The notes below the pieces were generated by a model, which saw only the letters and a list, made by a program, of their open reading frames with translations, was not told the DNA's origin and searched no databases. From Posidonia oceanica (Eukaryota > Streptophyta > Magnoliopsida > Alismatales > Posidoniaceae): DNA of 64,000 bases. Location of the stretch: the NCBI GenBank assembly GCA_037176725.1, contig JAZBRS010000026.1, positions 154,639,501 to 154,703,500 on the forward strand, read 5' to 3'. Positions 20,646 through 31,529 of the stretch are shown piece after piece. Both the position numbers and the translations under genes were made by a program. Positions within the stretch are counted from its first letter, which is position 1, and every line of letters begins with the position of its first letter.

Positions 20646-22392
20646 ATGGAGAAACGCATTTCCCACTTCTACTCGCGAGTGGCAAAACGTGCCCAGATGG
20701 AGCCCGGGCCCTCGACTTCTGGCAAGCCTGGGGAGATCTCGTCGTCCATTCCAGTGGCTGTTCCGGCGGTGGTAGGGACGACAGAGGCCGAGGTAGGGGC
20801 CACCGGCGCTGTGGTTGTGGAGGCCGAAATCACGGCTGCTATGGAGGCCGAAATCACGACTGCAGGTGGTGGAGCTGCATCGACTGAGGTGGTGGCCGTA
20901 GGTGGGGATGCCGGTGACGCGGCTGAGGTGGTGGCCGTAGGTGGGGACGCCGGTGACGCGGCTGAGGTGGCAGCTGGGGCAGTGGGCACGGATGCCATGG
21001 AGGCAGAGGTGGTGGTTGTAGTGCCAGAGACGAGGGCTACCGGTGACGATGCTGCGGAGGCAGGGGCGGTTTCGAGTGTGAGCTCCAGCGACTCCACTGG
21101 TTCAGGGGAGGAGAACTCGAGGGAGGATTCAGAGGAGACGGTCTCAGAGGAGGAGATGCCTGAGGCGGCGGACTCAGAGGAGACGGCTTCAGAGGAGGAG
21201 ATACCCAAGGTAGTGCCTGTCGACCCTCTGGTTGCTTAGTTTGGCAAGGACAATGCCTGGTACCGCAACATTTTGGATTTCGTCTGACAGTAGGGGGAGG
21301 GTGGCTTTATGGATCCCCTAGACTTTTAGCGGGCCCAGATTCCCTGCGACAAGGTTCAGGTGTCGAGGTCGCGTAGGGATGCGTCTCGGATTGAGTTTGC
21401 CACTGCCACTTTGGCATTGAGAGGATAGGTAACTTTCCTTTTAATCTTTTTCTCATTTAATTTAATTATGTTTGCCTGCTTGACAATTCTTTTCTCTTGC
21501 AGAGTCGGGCCCCAGCGGTGGTTCGGTGCTACTGGAGGCGGGTCTGCCGATCCTATGATACACTGGCTCCTTTTCAGCAGGAGCGCCTAGGACAGATGGG
21601 ATTTGGGCACTTCTTGTCCATTCTTGACTTTCCCCTATGACCCATGTTCCTAGAGGCGGTTACGGAGCGGTACAACTTCTGGACCAGCTCCATAGTCACA
21701 AGGGTAGGCGAGTTCGTCCTTTCGCTGGAGGATATGCCCGGCTGACTAGCCTATGGGTGACGGGCCGCCCAATGACTGGATGGGTTCGCTCGGATTATAC
21801 TGCCATGGTGAGGGAGCTGGTAGGCAGGCAGGTGGCTATGCACGGGCACCAACTCTTGGTCATTTCTTCTGTGATCCGTCGGGTTGAGGAGTTGGCAATG
21901 ACGGTGACTGAGCCGGGCGTGGAGGCTGACTAGTAGCTCTAGGCTTTCCTGCTGGTGCTGTTTGGGGAGGTCCTTTTTTCCCACACTTCTTCAAAGTTGT
22001 CCGCCGTCTTCTTGCCTCTTCTGGCGAATTTGGATCGAGTGGGAGAGTACACTTGGGGAGCAGCCAGCCTAGCTCACCTGTACTCGACCTTTTCCGCTTC
22101 ACAAATGGCAGTTCTCGTCAGTTGGGGGGAACTTGCCTTTCCTCTAGGTAAAATAATATGCTTGCTTGCTTTGAATACCGCACGATATGATATAATATGC
22201 TGATTGAACACGCATGTTTCCTATGCAGATGTGGGCGTGGGACCACTTCACCTTCTTGCGACCCACTCCTCCTGTTCCTCCAGCGGGCGTACCCTTCCCT
22301 CGAGGATTATTCTGGGCTGATGCAGAGCAAGCCCGTGAGCCAGCGGATGACAACCGCTATGTCGGTCATCTACTTTTTGAGTTGCTAGTCCT
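20646..22392 (+). pseudogene. D2 gene3, 5' half: acidic N terminus plus PMD-like domain
   Basis: Exon 1 (20646-21428) codes for MEKRISHFYSRVAKRAQ, a long Ala/Val/Glu-rich tract with a 39-bp tandem duplication (20886-20963), and a Ser/Asp/Glu-rich acidic segment. Exon 2 (21503-22147) has the PMD-like stretch FGHFLSILDF, then VGEFVLSLEDM and GRPMTG. Exon 3 starts at 22229 (MWAWDHFTFLRP). Splice sites match in the D1 copy. Stops include 21237 (CAG to TAG by comparison with D1) and a TGA after LDFV that both copies share. Exon 3 is split after 22392 by D1, eight bases before its donor; the 3' half is at 50869-52392. Confidence 0.75.
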
Positions 22393-22890
22393 TGTAGATA
22401 CCCCGTTTTGGCACTCCCTTTATAATAGCGTAGTCCGTTGCATTAGGTTGTTCTTAGAAACTCTTTGCTCAATCCAGAACCTCTCACTTTGAGCCAAACA
22501 CTTATTCTTCGGTTCAAAGCTTTATTGTCATCCCTTCTTAAGCTTTAAGTGTCAGCAACTTGAATGTTCTTCATTTCTTGAGCAAATTTGGAAGTTGGAC
22601 TGGCTGAGGGTGTTATACGCTGGATTCCTAGCTTATAACGTTGGCCGCTGGCTTTCCAACATCTAACGAAGAAGCCTAGTGCAGCCCCAAACCTTCTTTA
22701 TTTGGCCAAATACAAAATCTGTGTTTTTGCCATCTTTGGACTCTGTTGACTAGTCAAGGCAATTAACACTAGCTTAATGACACTTAATCAAGTTTTAATT
22801 AGGGGATATTCCTTGATCCTGGCAGCTGTGCTTCGGAGGTCATTATACGTTGGTTTTCCAGTGGATAACGTTATGCGCTGGATTGCCAGC
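22393..22890 (+). repeat. D1 5' LTR, first 498 bp
   Basis: Very similar to 49496-49993. It contains twin 28-bp hairpins at 22612-22667 and most of a second pair from 22842. It is cut by LTR-C at 22891, inside the last hairpin arm (gccagC / gtataac). The remaining 875 bp of this LTR were not found anywhere before gag, so they appear deleted. Confidence 0.88.
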
Positions 22891-23086
22891 TGTAGACACC
22901 CCATTCTGACAGCCCGGAAGTTGGTTGTTTTCTCCTGCAGGCTCGTGTGGACTCTGGAATGGCATTCCTTTTTTCTAACCCACTTCTCCCCCCAAACCTT
23001 ACCCAAAACCCCAAGCCCTTTTTACACATTTTTAAACCTTCTAGCCCAAGCCCAAGCCCTTTTGCAGCCTTTTGCCAACTGAGTAC

Positions 23087-23144
23087 GTTGAACGCTGGAA
23101 TAGGCAGCGTCCAACGTTGGACGCCTCCTGGTCCAGCGTCCAAC
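23087..23144. repeat. Twin-hairpin module C0
   Basis: GTTGAACGC / GCGTCCAAC then GTTGGACGC / GCGTCCAAC, both loops 11 nt, 58 bp in total. LTR-A has only a decayed half at the matching place (4628). Confidence 0.9.
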
Positions 23145-23827
23145 GACTCGGTTGCAGCAGTGGCTGCTCCGCCCCCTTCGACTCACCACCCGTCCACTCC
23201 ACCGCCTCCCCGCACTTACTACTTGTCCTTTCTCACAATCCATGCCATCCACTACCTTCCAAAGCCCAGTTACTACCCATCTCTTCTCTATCAGCACCAA
23301 AACCGCTCTCTCTTCTCCTCACTGCCAACCTACCGCCTCTGTCAGCCACCAGCGGCTCCCTCACCGGTCGACTGACATGCCCATGCCCCTCCTGCCATCC
23401 CTCGTGGCTTCTCCTCTCCCAGAGCACCTGCCAATTCCCCTCTGAGCCGCTGCAATTTTGGCAGCAAACCCAAGCACCCATTGCACAAAACCAGCCCAAC
23501 CACCCTTCTTCCTGAGGAGGCACAGACCAGCACAGCCCCTTTCCTCTGCAATTCTCCACCTCCAGAGCTAAACCAAGTGTCCACCTTCCTCCCGGACCCT
23601 TTGCCGACCTCTCCCGTGCGTCCAGCAGCCCGCACAAGCTCGCTGGAGTCAGCTGGTCGTCCACTTCCACAGCGCCAGTGAAGGAGGTCGACACACCGTT
23701 CCAGGCCACGACGAGGTAAGCACTCTATCGCCGTAGGTCATGCATGCTAGTGTGAATGTTCCCATGCACGTTCTTGGTTTTTTGAATCCTTTTGGCCGCG
23801 ATTTGTGGCCAGAATGGAGTTCAGTGT

Positions 23828-25202
23828 GTTGGACGCACCAGCTGGTGCGTCCAACGTTGGATGCGGCATAGGCCAGCGTCCAACGCCCTGTTTTCCTCAG
23901 CTCATGTTCTAATGCTTTCCATGCCTTGCTACTGCTTGCTATTTTATAAATCCATGTTGTATGTCTTCATTGCATGTTTTCTGATACTATGCCATGCCTG
24001 TCTGCTTGTCCCATGCTTGCTTGAGTCTTTTTGCATGCTCTAAGTTCATCATGCTTCCTGCCTGCGTTGGACGTCTGGGTGAGCCGCGTCCAACGTTGGA
24101 CGCTGGTTCACCTAGCGTCCAACACCTCTGTTTGCTTTGCTTTGCTGCCATGCCTACGCTATGCCTATTTTTGATATTTGCTTATGACCCATGCTTGCTT
24201 AGAGATGCCTGGCCCCTATGGCAACCATACTTAGGTTTGCTAGGATCTCTTTAAATTGCATGTTCCTTGTTGCAAGTTTTTAATCTTTCATCTCTTATGC
24301 ATATCTTTCCTCTCTTACTTTCCATGAGTTGAATGCTTGCTGTGGATGTTTATTTTGTTCTGGCATGTTTTAGTGGTCTGCATGCATATAGGTGGGGTTA
24401 GAGCTGAGCTCCCCCTTTAGTACAGGTAGGTCTGCATGCTCTGGTCGTTGGACGCCAGAGCCTTCAGCGTCCAACGTTGGACGCTGCTGGCTCCAGCGTC
24501 TAACGTCCTGGCTCCTCATTTTGTTGTTTAAAGCTTGCATGATGTTCTAATCTGATTGCTTGCATGTCTTCTGTGTTTGTATGCATGTTTAGCTTCCTTT
24601 GCAACTGCTCTTCATCCTTCATTAGTTCATTTGCTATTTTATGCTAGTTTTTTGTGTGTTGTGCCTCCCAGGGCGTTGTACGCTGCTGGTGCAGGCATCC
24701 AACATTGGACGCTGGCCTAGCTCGTGTCCAACGTGCTAGTTGTGTCTCTGGCCTGGCACATGCTGTAGCTGGTAAGTTTTGGCTTTTTTGTGTGATCCCA
24801 TGCTTGCATGTTTGCCCCATGCTCATCTCCAGCAGCCCAAATGCATGTACCCATTTTTATTTTGCCTTTTGTATGCTTTTCTTCTTTTGTTCCTCCATGG
24901 CCTGTGTTAGACGCCTGTCCCTCTGGCGTCTAACGTTAGATGCCAAGCCTACAGGCGTCCAACAACCTGCTTGCTTTGATCTTTGATCCTAGCTTGCTTC
25001 TTGCTCTGATTCCTCTTCTAATCTTCTGTTAGGTTAGTCTTGCATGTCATGCACCCATTTAGTTGCATTTTTGCGTCTGTACTGCATCCATATAGCTAGA
25101 TTGCATGGTTTTCCAAAATTACATGCTGTCTGCCTCCAGCAGGTGTTGGACGCCAGCAATGCTATCGTCCAACGTTGGACGCTGGTGTTGCTAGCGTCCA
25201 AT
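23828..25202. repeat. Twin-hairpin modules C1-C6
   Basis: Modules start at 23828 (57 bp, first loop 10 nt), 24066, 24447, 24675, 24906 and 25145 (58 bp each). Steps are 238, 381, 228, 231 and 239 bp, closely matching the LTR-A steps (246, 380, 229, 230, 258). Loop sequences differ between modules and between the two LTRs. In C5 the first stem changes on both arms (GTTAGACGC / GCGTCTAAC). Confidence 0.92.
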
Positions 25203-26412
25203 GCTTGCAGATGGCTGACAGTCATTTTAAAATGCCGATTTTGCTTCGCTCGTCGTTTTCCGCATTTTATTGCTTCTTTGGCTTGCTGCAACCCCTATGC
25301 ATGTTGCCCAACCCTTTGTTTTGGTTTTGCACCCCGCTTTGCACCGTTTTCCGTGTTTTGCATCATTTTTCTGCTCCTTTGCATAGTTTTCCGTGCCCCT
25401 TTTCATCGCTTTCTGCTCTTTGCCTCGTTTTCCGTGCCTCACATTGTTTTTCGCATTTCGCACTGTTTTCCACACCTGCTTTGCTTCATCGCTTGCATGT
25501 TGTTTGCATTGCTTGGTTTCCCCGTAGTTTTGCTTTATCGCTTGCATCTGCATTTAGGGCTATGATGCTTACTGTTTAGGAGTTCTCACGAACCAAGGTC
25601 CGCCCAGTTCGGAACACTAGCAGTGTGGCTGAGCACATAGATAGCACGTTTATTTCCCATGCATAGTAGGTAGGCATTCATGGCATTTAGGCATTAGGCT
25701 AGCATTTCCTTGCATTAGCGCGAGATTGCCTAAGAAAGACCGACTCTCGGACGTATCGGGGGTGCCTAACACCTTCCCCGTGCGTAACAGGAGTCCTTGC
25801 CCTTTCTCTTGGCTCGCATCGACCTTCTCCTTTATCCTAGGCATGAGTCAGAGCATAGCATAGCGTAGCATAGCTTAGCTTAGCATTGCATCCCTTTGCC
25901 CCTCCTTGCATCCGGTTTTGCATGTCTTTTCATGCTTTACCCCCGATTTTCCCTGGAAAGGTATTTGTATTGTCATTTTCTTTCACAAGGGCCCCTTCTT
26001 CTTCCTTGGCTTTTTGTGAAAGTTAATTAGAACCTCAAGTTTTGGTTTATATTCCTCCCCCTTCGGTGGATTGTTTAATTTGATTGTTGCTGTGATTGAT
26101 ACGTGAGGGACTCGATCAATCCTGAGTACATTGGGCTCTACCTCTACGGAGTAGGGACCTAAGTGTATTCGGGCTCCCCCTAACATCCTTAGGAGTTGAG
26201 GTAGGGGGCAGTACTAAAAAAAGAAGAAGAGAAATTTTCACCCATCTTGTGAGGAGCCATAGAAATCCCAAAAAAGAAGAAGCCATACCTAAGCCTTAAG
26301 GAACCCTGTGAGCTATGCTGGTTTAAAACACTAATCTCAAAGCAAAAACGGAAATTAAAACTTTAATCGATGTCTGAAAGTGTTTCTGTGCGGTTTTTTC
26401 TGTAAACAGGGT

Positions 26413-26468
26413 GTTAGACGTCGGGATATCTACGTTTAACGTTGTACGCAGCAGATCCTGTGTCTAAC
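26413..26468. repeat. Twin hairpin in the D1 leader
   Basis: GTTAGACGT / ACGTTTAAC then GTTGTACGC / GTGTCTAAC, two 28-bp units (9+10+9). Confidence 0.75.
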
Positions 26469-26833
26469 GCATTCTCTGATTAGTTGTTTATTTTTAGCTC
26501 TTTTGTGTGATTGATTGGCAGGAGGAAACATTTGAAAAACCAAAACAATGACAGTGCCAGTCTTATATTCATTTCTGCTTTACTTTTTTTTAGGAACCTG
26601 TATTAAATTCCAAAAGTTCCTGTAATTTCCTTTTTTCCATTGTAAGCACTTGTAATCCTTCAATTATATAAAAGAAAAAGAAAAAAAATCAAGAAAAAAA
26701 AAGAGAAGAAAAAAAGAAAAGGAAAAAACGAAAAAGAGTGAAAAAGGAAAAAGAAAAAAAGAGAGGAGAGAAAGAAAACAAGAAGGAAGAAAACCGTGAA
26801 GATAGAAAAGAACAGAGGAATACAGTTGAGGGC

Positions 26834-26890
26834 GTTGAATGCTGCAAAATATGCGTCCAACGTTGTACGCTGCAGTTTGAGGCGTATTAC
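26834..26890. repeat. Twin hairpin just upstream of D1 gag
   Basis: GTTGAATGC / GCGTCCAAC then GTTGTACGC / GCGTATTAC. The first loop has 10 nt and the second 11. It ends 40 bp before the gag ATG, the closest module to a pol-strand gene. Confidence 0.75.
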
Positions 26891-26930
26891 GCCCTGAAGC
26901 CAATCTCATCTCATTATCTAAGTTGCTACA

Positions 26931-28840
26931 ATGATGAACCAAGTCTTTGAAGTTGAACAGCTAGAAAGAGAGAGGTCAGACTCAGCAAGTACATCAGGAG
27001 AGGAGCCTATAATCTACTATCCAACCACCGGAGAAGCCTTGGATCCAGACTCGATCCAGTATAGAGCCATGTATTTGTTCTTAAATGAAGAGACATTAGC
27101 CCCCACGGGGCCATGTCAGAAAAACCTCCAGCAGCTACCCTACCTCAGTGAAAGACAACGAAGGCCAGTTGCGGACCATACACCTGACGAACTATACCAG
27201 AGACAGTATGGCAACCCACCGCCAGACACAAACCACCCAAGATATGGTACAGCGCTCAACGGAGCTTATAAATCAAGGGCAAACTCATTGATTCAGGAAC
27301 AAAATCACATGCCACATGGCGAATACAGGGAAAGAGTCTATCCGCCCTACGGGCACCAAGAACAACATCTCCAAGCATCGACGGTGGGCAATCAACCTCA
27401 GCCGGATTATCACCACCACCAAGCATCTCCTCCGTGACATGAGCTGGTCGCACCTCAATACTTCTGCAACAGCTATCCTCATCAGCAGCAGAACAATCAA
27501 TCCCTCAACTCACATATCCCAACCCCATCAGTTGGGATAACAAATTTAGATGAGACAAGAAAAATGCTCAGCGCATTAGGGATACATACCCAAGCTCCAG
27601 CGAACTTTGATATGAGCCGGTTTCTGCCGTTTAGACTCCCCTCGGGCTTCAAGTACCCGAAGATTCCTAAGTTCGACGGAACCACCAACCCACTCAGTCA
27701 CCTAGTGCGATTCCAAATGGAGTCAGCCCCCTACTTCCATGACTTGGGGCTTGTCGTACACTTGTTCTTCTACTCACTTGTAGGAGAGCCCATGGATTAG
27801 TTTCTCACTCTCTCCAAGGAAGACCTCAGCAGCTTTGATAAAATCAGAGAGAGCTTCCTCACTAAATACCAGCACAAGATAGATCCTAAGCCGACCTTCC
27901 ACGATCTGAGCAAAGAGGTCATGAAGCAAGACGAGAGCTGGGTAGCATTCGCCAACAGATGGCGGGAAATTGCAGCCAGATCAGGCTTGACCATTCCAGA
28001 AAGACAAGTGGTCCAGACCCTTATTGCAAATACCATTGGACCAATGAAGAAGGGACTTGTGAATGCCTACTGTCCCAATGTAACGACTCCATATGAAGTG
28101 GCGGCCTCCGTTAAAGAAAATCTGCATGAATTCATGGAGGAGCCCAAGAAGAACTAGAAAACACAGATAGTAGAGGACATGACTGGAACTATTAACAAGA
28201 TGAGTTTCACGCCGATGCCATCCGGGCAAAGCACCATACTAGCTCCATAGCAACAAACATGGAGCCGCCCTCCTCAGTAACAGCAAACATGGAGCCACCC
28301 TCCTCCTCAACAGCAGGCATGGAGCCACCCTCCTCCTCAGCAACAGTAGACATGGAATCCTCCTCAGCAACAGCAAACATGGAATAATCCTCCTCAGCAG
28401 CAAATCTGCCCAATATGGAATGCTCCCCGGCCACAATGGAATATGGGCAATCAAAATGGCCAAACCAACACCGGAAATCCCCGCAACAATAATGGGAACA
28501 TGGGCAATTATCACAATGTTCCCCCTCCAGAACTATTGCCACCCAAAGGGGGAAAGCGGGACCAGTACCCTCCTCTACCCGTCACCCTGACAGACATGTT
28601 CATAGAGCTGGAAGATGCAAAAGCAATCGAACTTCCACCAGCCAGGCCAGAAATGCCGCATAGTGACCAAAGAAAATACTATCCATTCCACAGAAGACAT
28701 GGTCACAACATTGATGATTGCTAGACATTCAGGGACATAGTCTACGACATGGTAGATGCTGATGTATTTGAGTGGGATGTCCTAGTAAAATGAGCCAAAC
28801 AGAGGGAACAGATGGGAACGTCTCAGTAGATCTAAAATGA
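26931..28840 (+). pseudogene. gag: D1 gag
   Basis: Starts MMNQVFEVEQLERERSDS. After a His/Gln-rich N-terminal region and one frame change near 27437, the gag core follows: FKYPKIPKFDGTTNPLSHL, a W-equivalent stop in GEPMD-x-FLTLS, then FLTKYQHKID and WVAFANRWREIA. A repeated Gln-Thr-Trp-Ser-His-Pro-Pro tract lies at 28240-28430. A zinc-knuckle-like YPFHRRHGHNIDDC near 28678-28722 has lost its first Cys to Tyr. Gag packages the element RNA. Many stops are present (27798, 28155, 28246 and others), most explained by C-to-T or G-to-A changes of Gln or Trp codons, so it is not functional. Confidence 0.85.
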
Positions 28841-28862
28841 TCCCCTCCCTAAGCATCAAATC

Positions 28863-29729
28863 ATGGCATTCAATGACGAGCAGCTCCCTAATCCATTAAC
28901 ATCAAAAGATTGGGACAACTACGCAATGCCGAAAATAGGCTGGGGTAGCCAAGCTGACAATGGGGAGAAAATCTTAGATGATGACTGTGACAGCGAGGCG
29001 GACGAGGGGCTAACAATGGAAGATCTCCTTAGCCGATTCAACCTCGCAGCAGTAGTGAAGGGACCACGGGATAATACGGAGGAAGAAAGCACTCTTACCA
29101 AAGTTCAAAAAGCCAATCAGCAATTTGAACGAGAAAATATCGTCTTCAAAGATTCTGAGCTTTCGCCTTCGCATAAGCAAGAGCTGCCGCTTATCATCAC
29201 AATGGGCATCAATGACCATGTGCTGCAAGGAGTATTAGCCAACACTGGAGCAAGCCAAAGCCTCAGTTCTCTCTCCACACACTGGAGCTTAGGGCTCAAT
29301 GAAGATGAGCTAGACAAAACCCCCTTCATGTGCACCGGGTTTAACCAGAACGAGAAACTGGCACTGGAGACAATACCTATGGAAACCACAGTGGGTCCTT
29401 TGACCAGTATCACTTCGGTGATCATTATGAAAGAGGAAGTCTTAGAACCCCTCATACTCGAGAGATCTTGGCTAGCAGAGGTCAGGGCTGTGGCATCTCC
29501 AGTTCACCAATTGCTAAAGTTCAAACATGAAGGAGCGGTCATTAGCATTCCTGCTAATCGTCCGGGGATTCTATGCACATTCAAAATACCTGAGCCACAG
29601 ATTGCAACCTTCCGGGGAAAGGAGGAATCGCAACATTTGCCGTGGAGAAAATCATCACTGTGGGCTCCCAAGCCGCTGTCACCACCGGTTTCCCCAATCT
29701 TCAGAACAGCTAGGCCACCGTCAAGTTAG
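28863..29729 (+). pseudogene. D1 first retropepsin-like domain (active site D to N)
   Basis: An open frame of 288 residues. Residues about 115-165 read LPLIITMGINDHVLQGVLANTGASQS..., the fold signature of a retroviral-type aspartic protease, but the catalytic DTG reads NTG (GAC or GAT changed to AAC). The downstream part (ITSVIIMKEEVLEPLILERSWL, KFKHEGAVISI) matches the second half of such domains and parallels the second copy at 30149. The domain follows an acidic linker that comes after gag. With Asn at the active site it should be inactive as a homodimer. Confidence 0.75.
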
Positions 29730-30148
29730 TTGCCGGCCCTCAAAACTTTGGTATTTCGGAGCACTACTACTCCGTCATCCCCAATCTTTCGAATGCCAAT
29801 AGAACAGTTAGCTAGAGCCACAAAACCACCAGAGCTTGGCGGATCTGTACAAAAGGAGCCCATCTTCGCTTAGCCATACAAGAAGGGAGCATCAGGCAGC
29901 CGGAGCAAAGAAAATGAGGCTGCTGCACCCATCACTAGAGGAGGGAGGCTATCAAACTGAATCATACCGCCAATGAGCAAGCAGAGCCAGTCAGACCTCA
30001 AGAAGGACTTGGGCCAGCAGAATATGACATCCTGGAGTAATTAAAGAAGACACAAGCCAGGATCTCAATTTATGATCTCATAAACAGCTCGATCCAACAT
30101 CAGAAGGCTCTGCAAGAAGTGCTAGAGAAGGCCTAAGTCGCTCTAGAT
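29730..30148 (+). other. Linker between the two protease domains
   Basis: Interrupted frames without a recognisable fold. 'Pro-Pro-Glu-Leu-Gly-Gly' and a short helical segment ending in ALQEVLEKA precede the second protease. It probably was a polyprotein linker. Confidence 0.45.
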
Positions 30149-30670
30149 ATGCCAGTAGAGGAACTCCATGTTATAGCTACAACAGCCTTTGTAGAACCTA
30201 TCATTACATTTACTGATAGTGAGTTGGCACCAATAGAGAGGAGAAAGGCACCATTAAATATAACTATTTCTATAAACAATCATTTAATTTCTGAAGTGCT
30301 CATAGACACTGGTGCATCGATGAACATTTGCTCTCTAAACACAATACAAGCCTTGGGCATGAATGAGGCCTCCTTGACCCCCATTGATATGACGATTGTC
30401 GGATATGATGACAGTAAAAGAAAAGCACACGGCAAATGCACCACAAAGATCGGGATAGAACCAACCCAGGTTCTAACCCAACTAATCGTCATAGATATGA
30501 ACGTCCCATATCAGATCATCCTGGGGAGGCAGTGGCTGGATAGTTTAAAAGGAGTATCATCCCCCAGGCACCAATATCTGAAATTCCCTCACAATGGGAA
30601 AATTATCAAGATAGCAGGGGACATACCGGGCAAAGAGGCAGAGGCCAATGTGATATATCTGCTGCACTAG
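30149..30670 (+). pseudogene. D1 second retropepsin domain (DTGAS intact)
   Basis: The 173-residue frame contains LNITISINNHLISEVLIDTGAS at about residues 47-67, LNTIQALGM, then VPYQIILGRQWLDSLKGVSS and KFPHNGKIIKI. This is a complete retroviral-type aspartic protease, which cleaves the Gag-Pol polyprotein as a dimer. The catalytic triplet DTG is intact, unlike in the upstream copy. The frame is closed upstream by a TAA and downstream by a TAG, both one transition from Gln codons. Confidence 0.85.
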
Positions 30671-30676
30671 TTTAGT

Positions 30677-30976
30677 GTGCAAGAAAAGCCGACTTGTGTC
30701 GAGAAAGGGAAGAACATAGTATCTTTGGTCGAGCTAAGGGACAAGTGGGCTAAGCCCAGGCTATTTCACAAGAAGAAGGAACCCTTGAAAAACAGAAGAC
30801 CCTCCATGAATGTGGGATGGGAAATAATGAGGAGAATTGGCCACAAGGAAGGCCAGGGCTTAGGCCTAGAAGGAAAAGATACGATGGAGCCGGTAAAGGC
30901 TTGTGACAGAGAAGGGAAGGGAGGACTCGGTTTCGACCAGTTCCCCGACGGACGACCATTACAGTGGAATCTATAA
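30677..30976 (+). pseudogene. D1 G-patch segment of the polyprotein
   Basis: In the same frame as the second protease, past one stop. The stretch has NVGWEIMRRIGHKEGQGLG, then KDTMEPVKA and GLGF, matching the glycine-rich G-patch consensus, an RNA-binding motif often located next to protease domains in retroelements. It probably contacts genomic RNA. Beyond 30976 the sequence is disordered and frame-broken up to about 31530. Confidence 0.7.
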
Positions 30977-31126
30977 GGACATTTCACCAGTGTCGGGATC
31001 TTCGATCCAAATTCATCCCTACTGGGAAATATTATTTTGGCGAAATCAACCAAACACACTCTCCAAAGTACAGAGGACACAGCCGACGAAAACATTTCCA
31101 GCTTATTCCAAACGCTTGAATTGCCA

Positions 31127-31262
31127 ACAGAGCCTTACGAAGGTCAGACTGCAAGGGAGTCAACAGCAGAGCCTCACGAAGGTCAGACTGTAGCAGCAGA
31201 GCCTCATGAAGGTTAGACTGCAATAGAGTTGCCATCAGAGCCTCATGAAGGTCAGACTGCAA
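31127..31262 (+). repeat. Short tandem repeat in the D1 pol linker
   Basis: Four copies of 'gagcctcacgaaggtcagactg' with small changes, spaced 25-45 bp apart. It would encode a repeated Glu-Pro-His-Glu-Gly-Gln-Thr peptide. Confidence 0.7.
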
Positions 31263-31529
31263 CATCGCCGCCACCACTGTTAGGCACACGGGCTCCCGAA
31301 CCTTTGGACAAGCCACCTCTTTATTCTTCTTCCTCTTGTTCCGGCACCGCCGCTTCCAAGCGTCCGCTTCCTCCAACTTCGAACATCTTTTCCTCTTTGG
31401 AGCAACTGATGGAGCAAAGTCTATGCAAGTCACAACGACTAGTAGATAAGGTTCGCTGCCTCACGACGAATCTCTCTGAAGATCTGCAACTTCAAAGGCC
31501 TGGAATTGACCCTGACCTAGGGGCAGATT

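Larger units (their letters stand above)
22891..25955 (+). mobile_element. LTR-C inserted in the D1 5' LTR
   Basis: Starts TGTAGACACCCCATTCTGAC with CCAGC (22886-22890) before it. It matches LTR-A throughout, with 'ctcctgcaggctcg.gtggactctgg' near the start and 'ttctcacgaacc.aggtc' and 'aagaaagaccgactc' near the end. It contains seven twin-hairpin modules. Similarity to related LTRs ends near 25955 and no second CCAGC-gtataac junction exists, so its 3' end and any internal part are lost together with the rest of the D1 5' LTR. Confidence 0.8.
25956..26930 (+). other. D1 leader remnant before gag
   Basis: Non-coding, with twin hairpins at 26413-26468 (two 28-bp units) and 26834-26890, the second ending 40 bp before the gag start codon. 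Between them lies a purine-rich A/G tract (26670-26820). No clear primer-binding site was found, consistent with loss of the 5' LTR end. A 67-residue minus-strand frame (25983-26186) has no recognisable domain. Confidence 0.6.

Noticed and set aside
23087..25202. CRISPR-like appearance (regular repeats with variable segments)
   Set aside because: The 'spacers' are 10-11-nt loops or about 180-bp LTR sequence, the repeats are palindromic pairs within an LTR, and the genome is a plant's.
25983..26186. 67-residue minus-strand frame (MLGGARIHLGPYSVEVEP)
   Set aside because: Not low-complexity, but no recognisable family, no second copy in the window and no promoter evidence; left uncalled.
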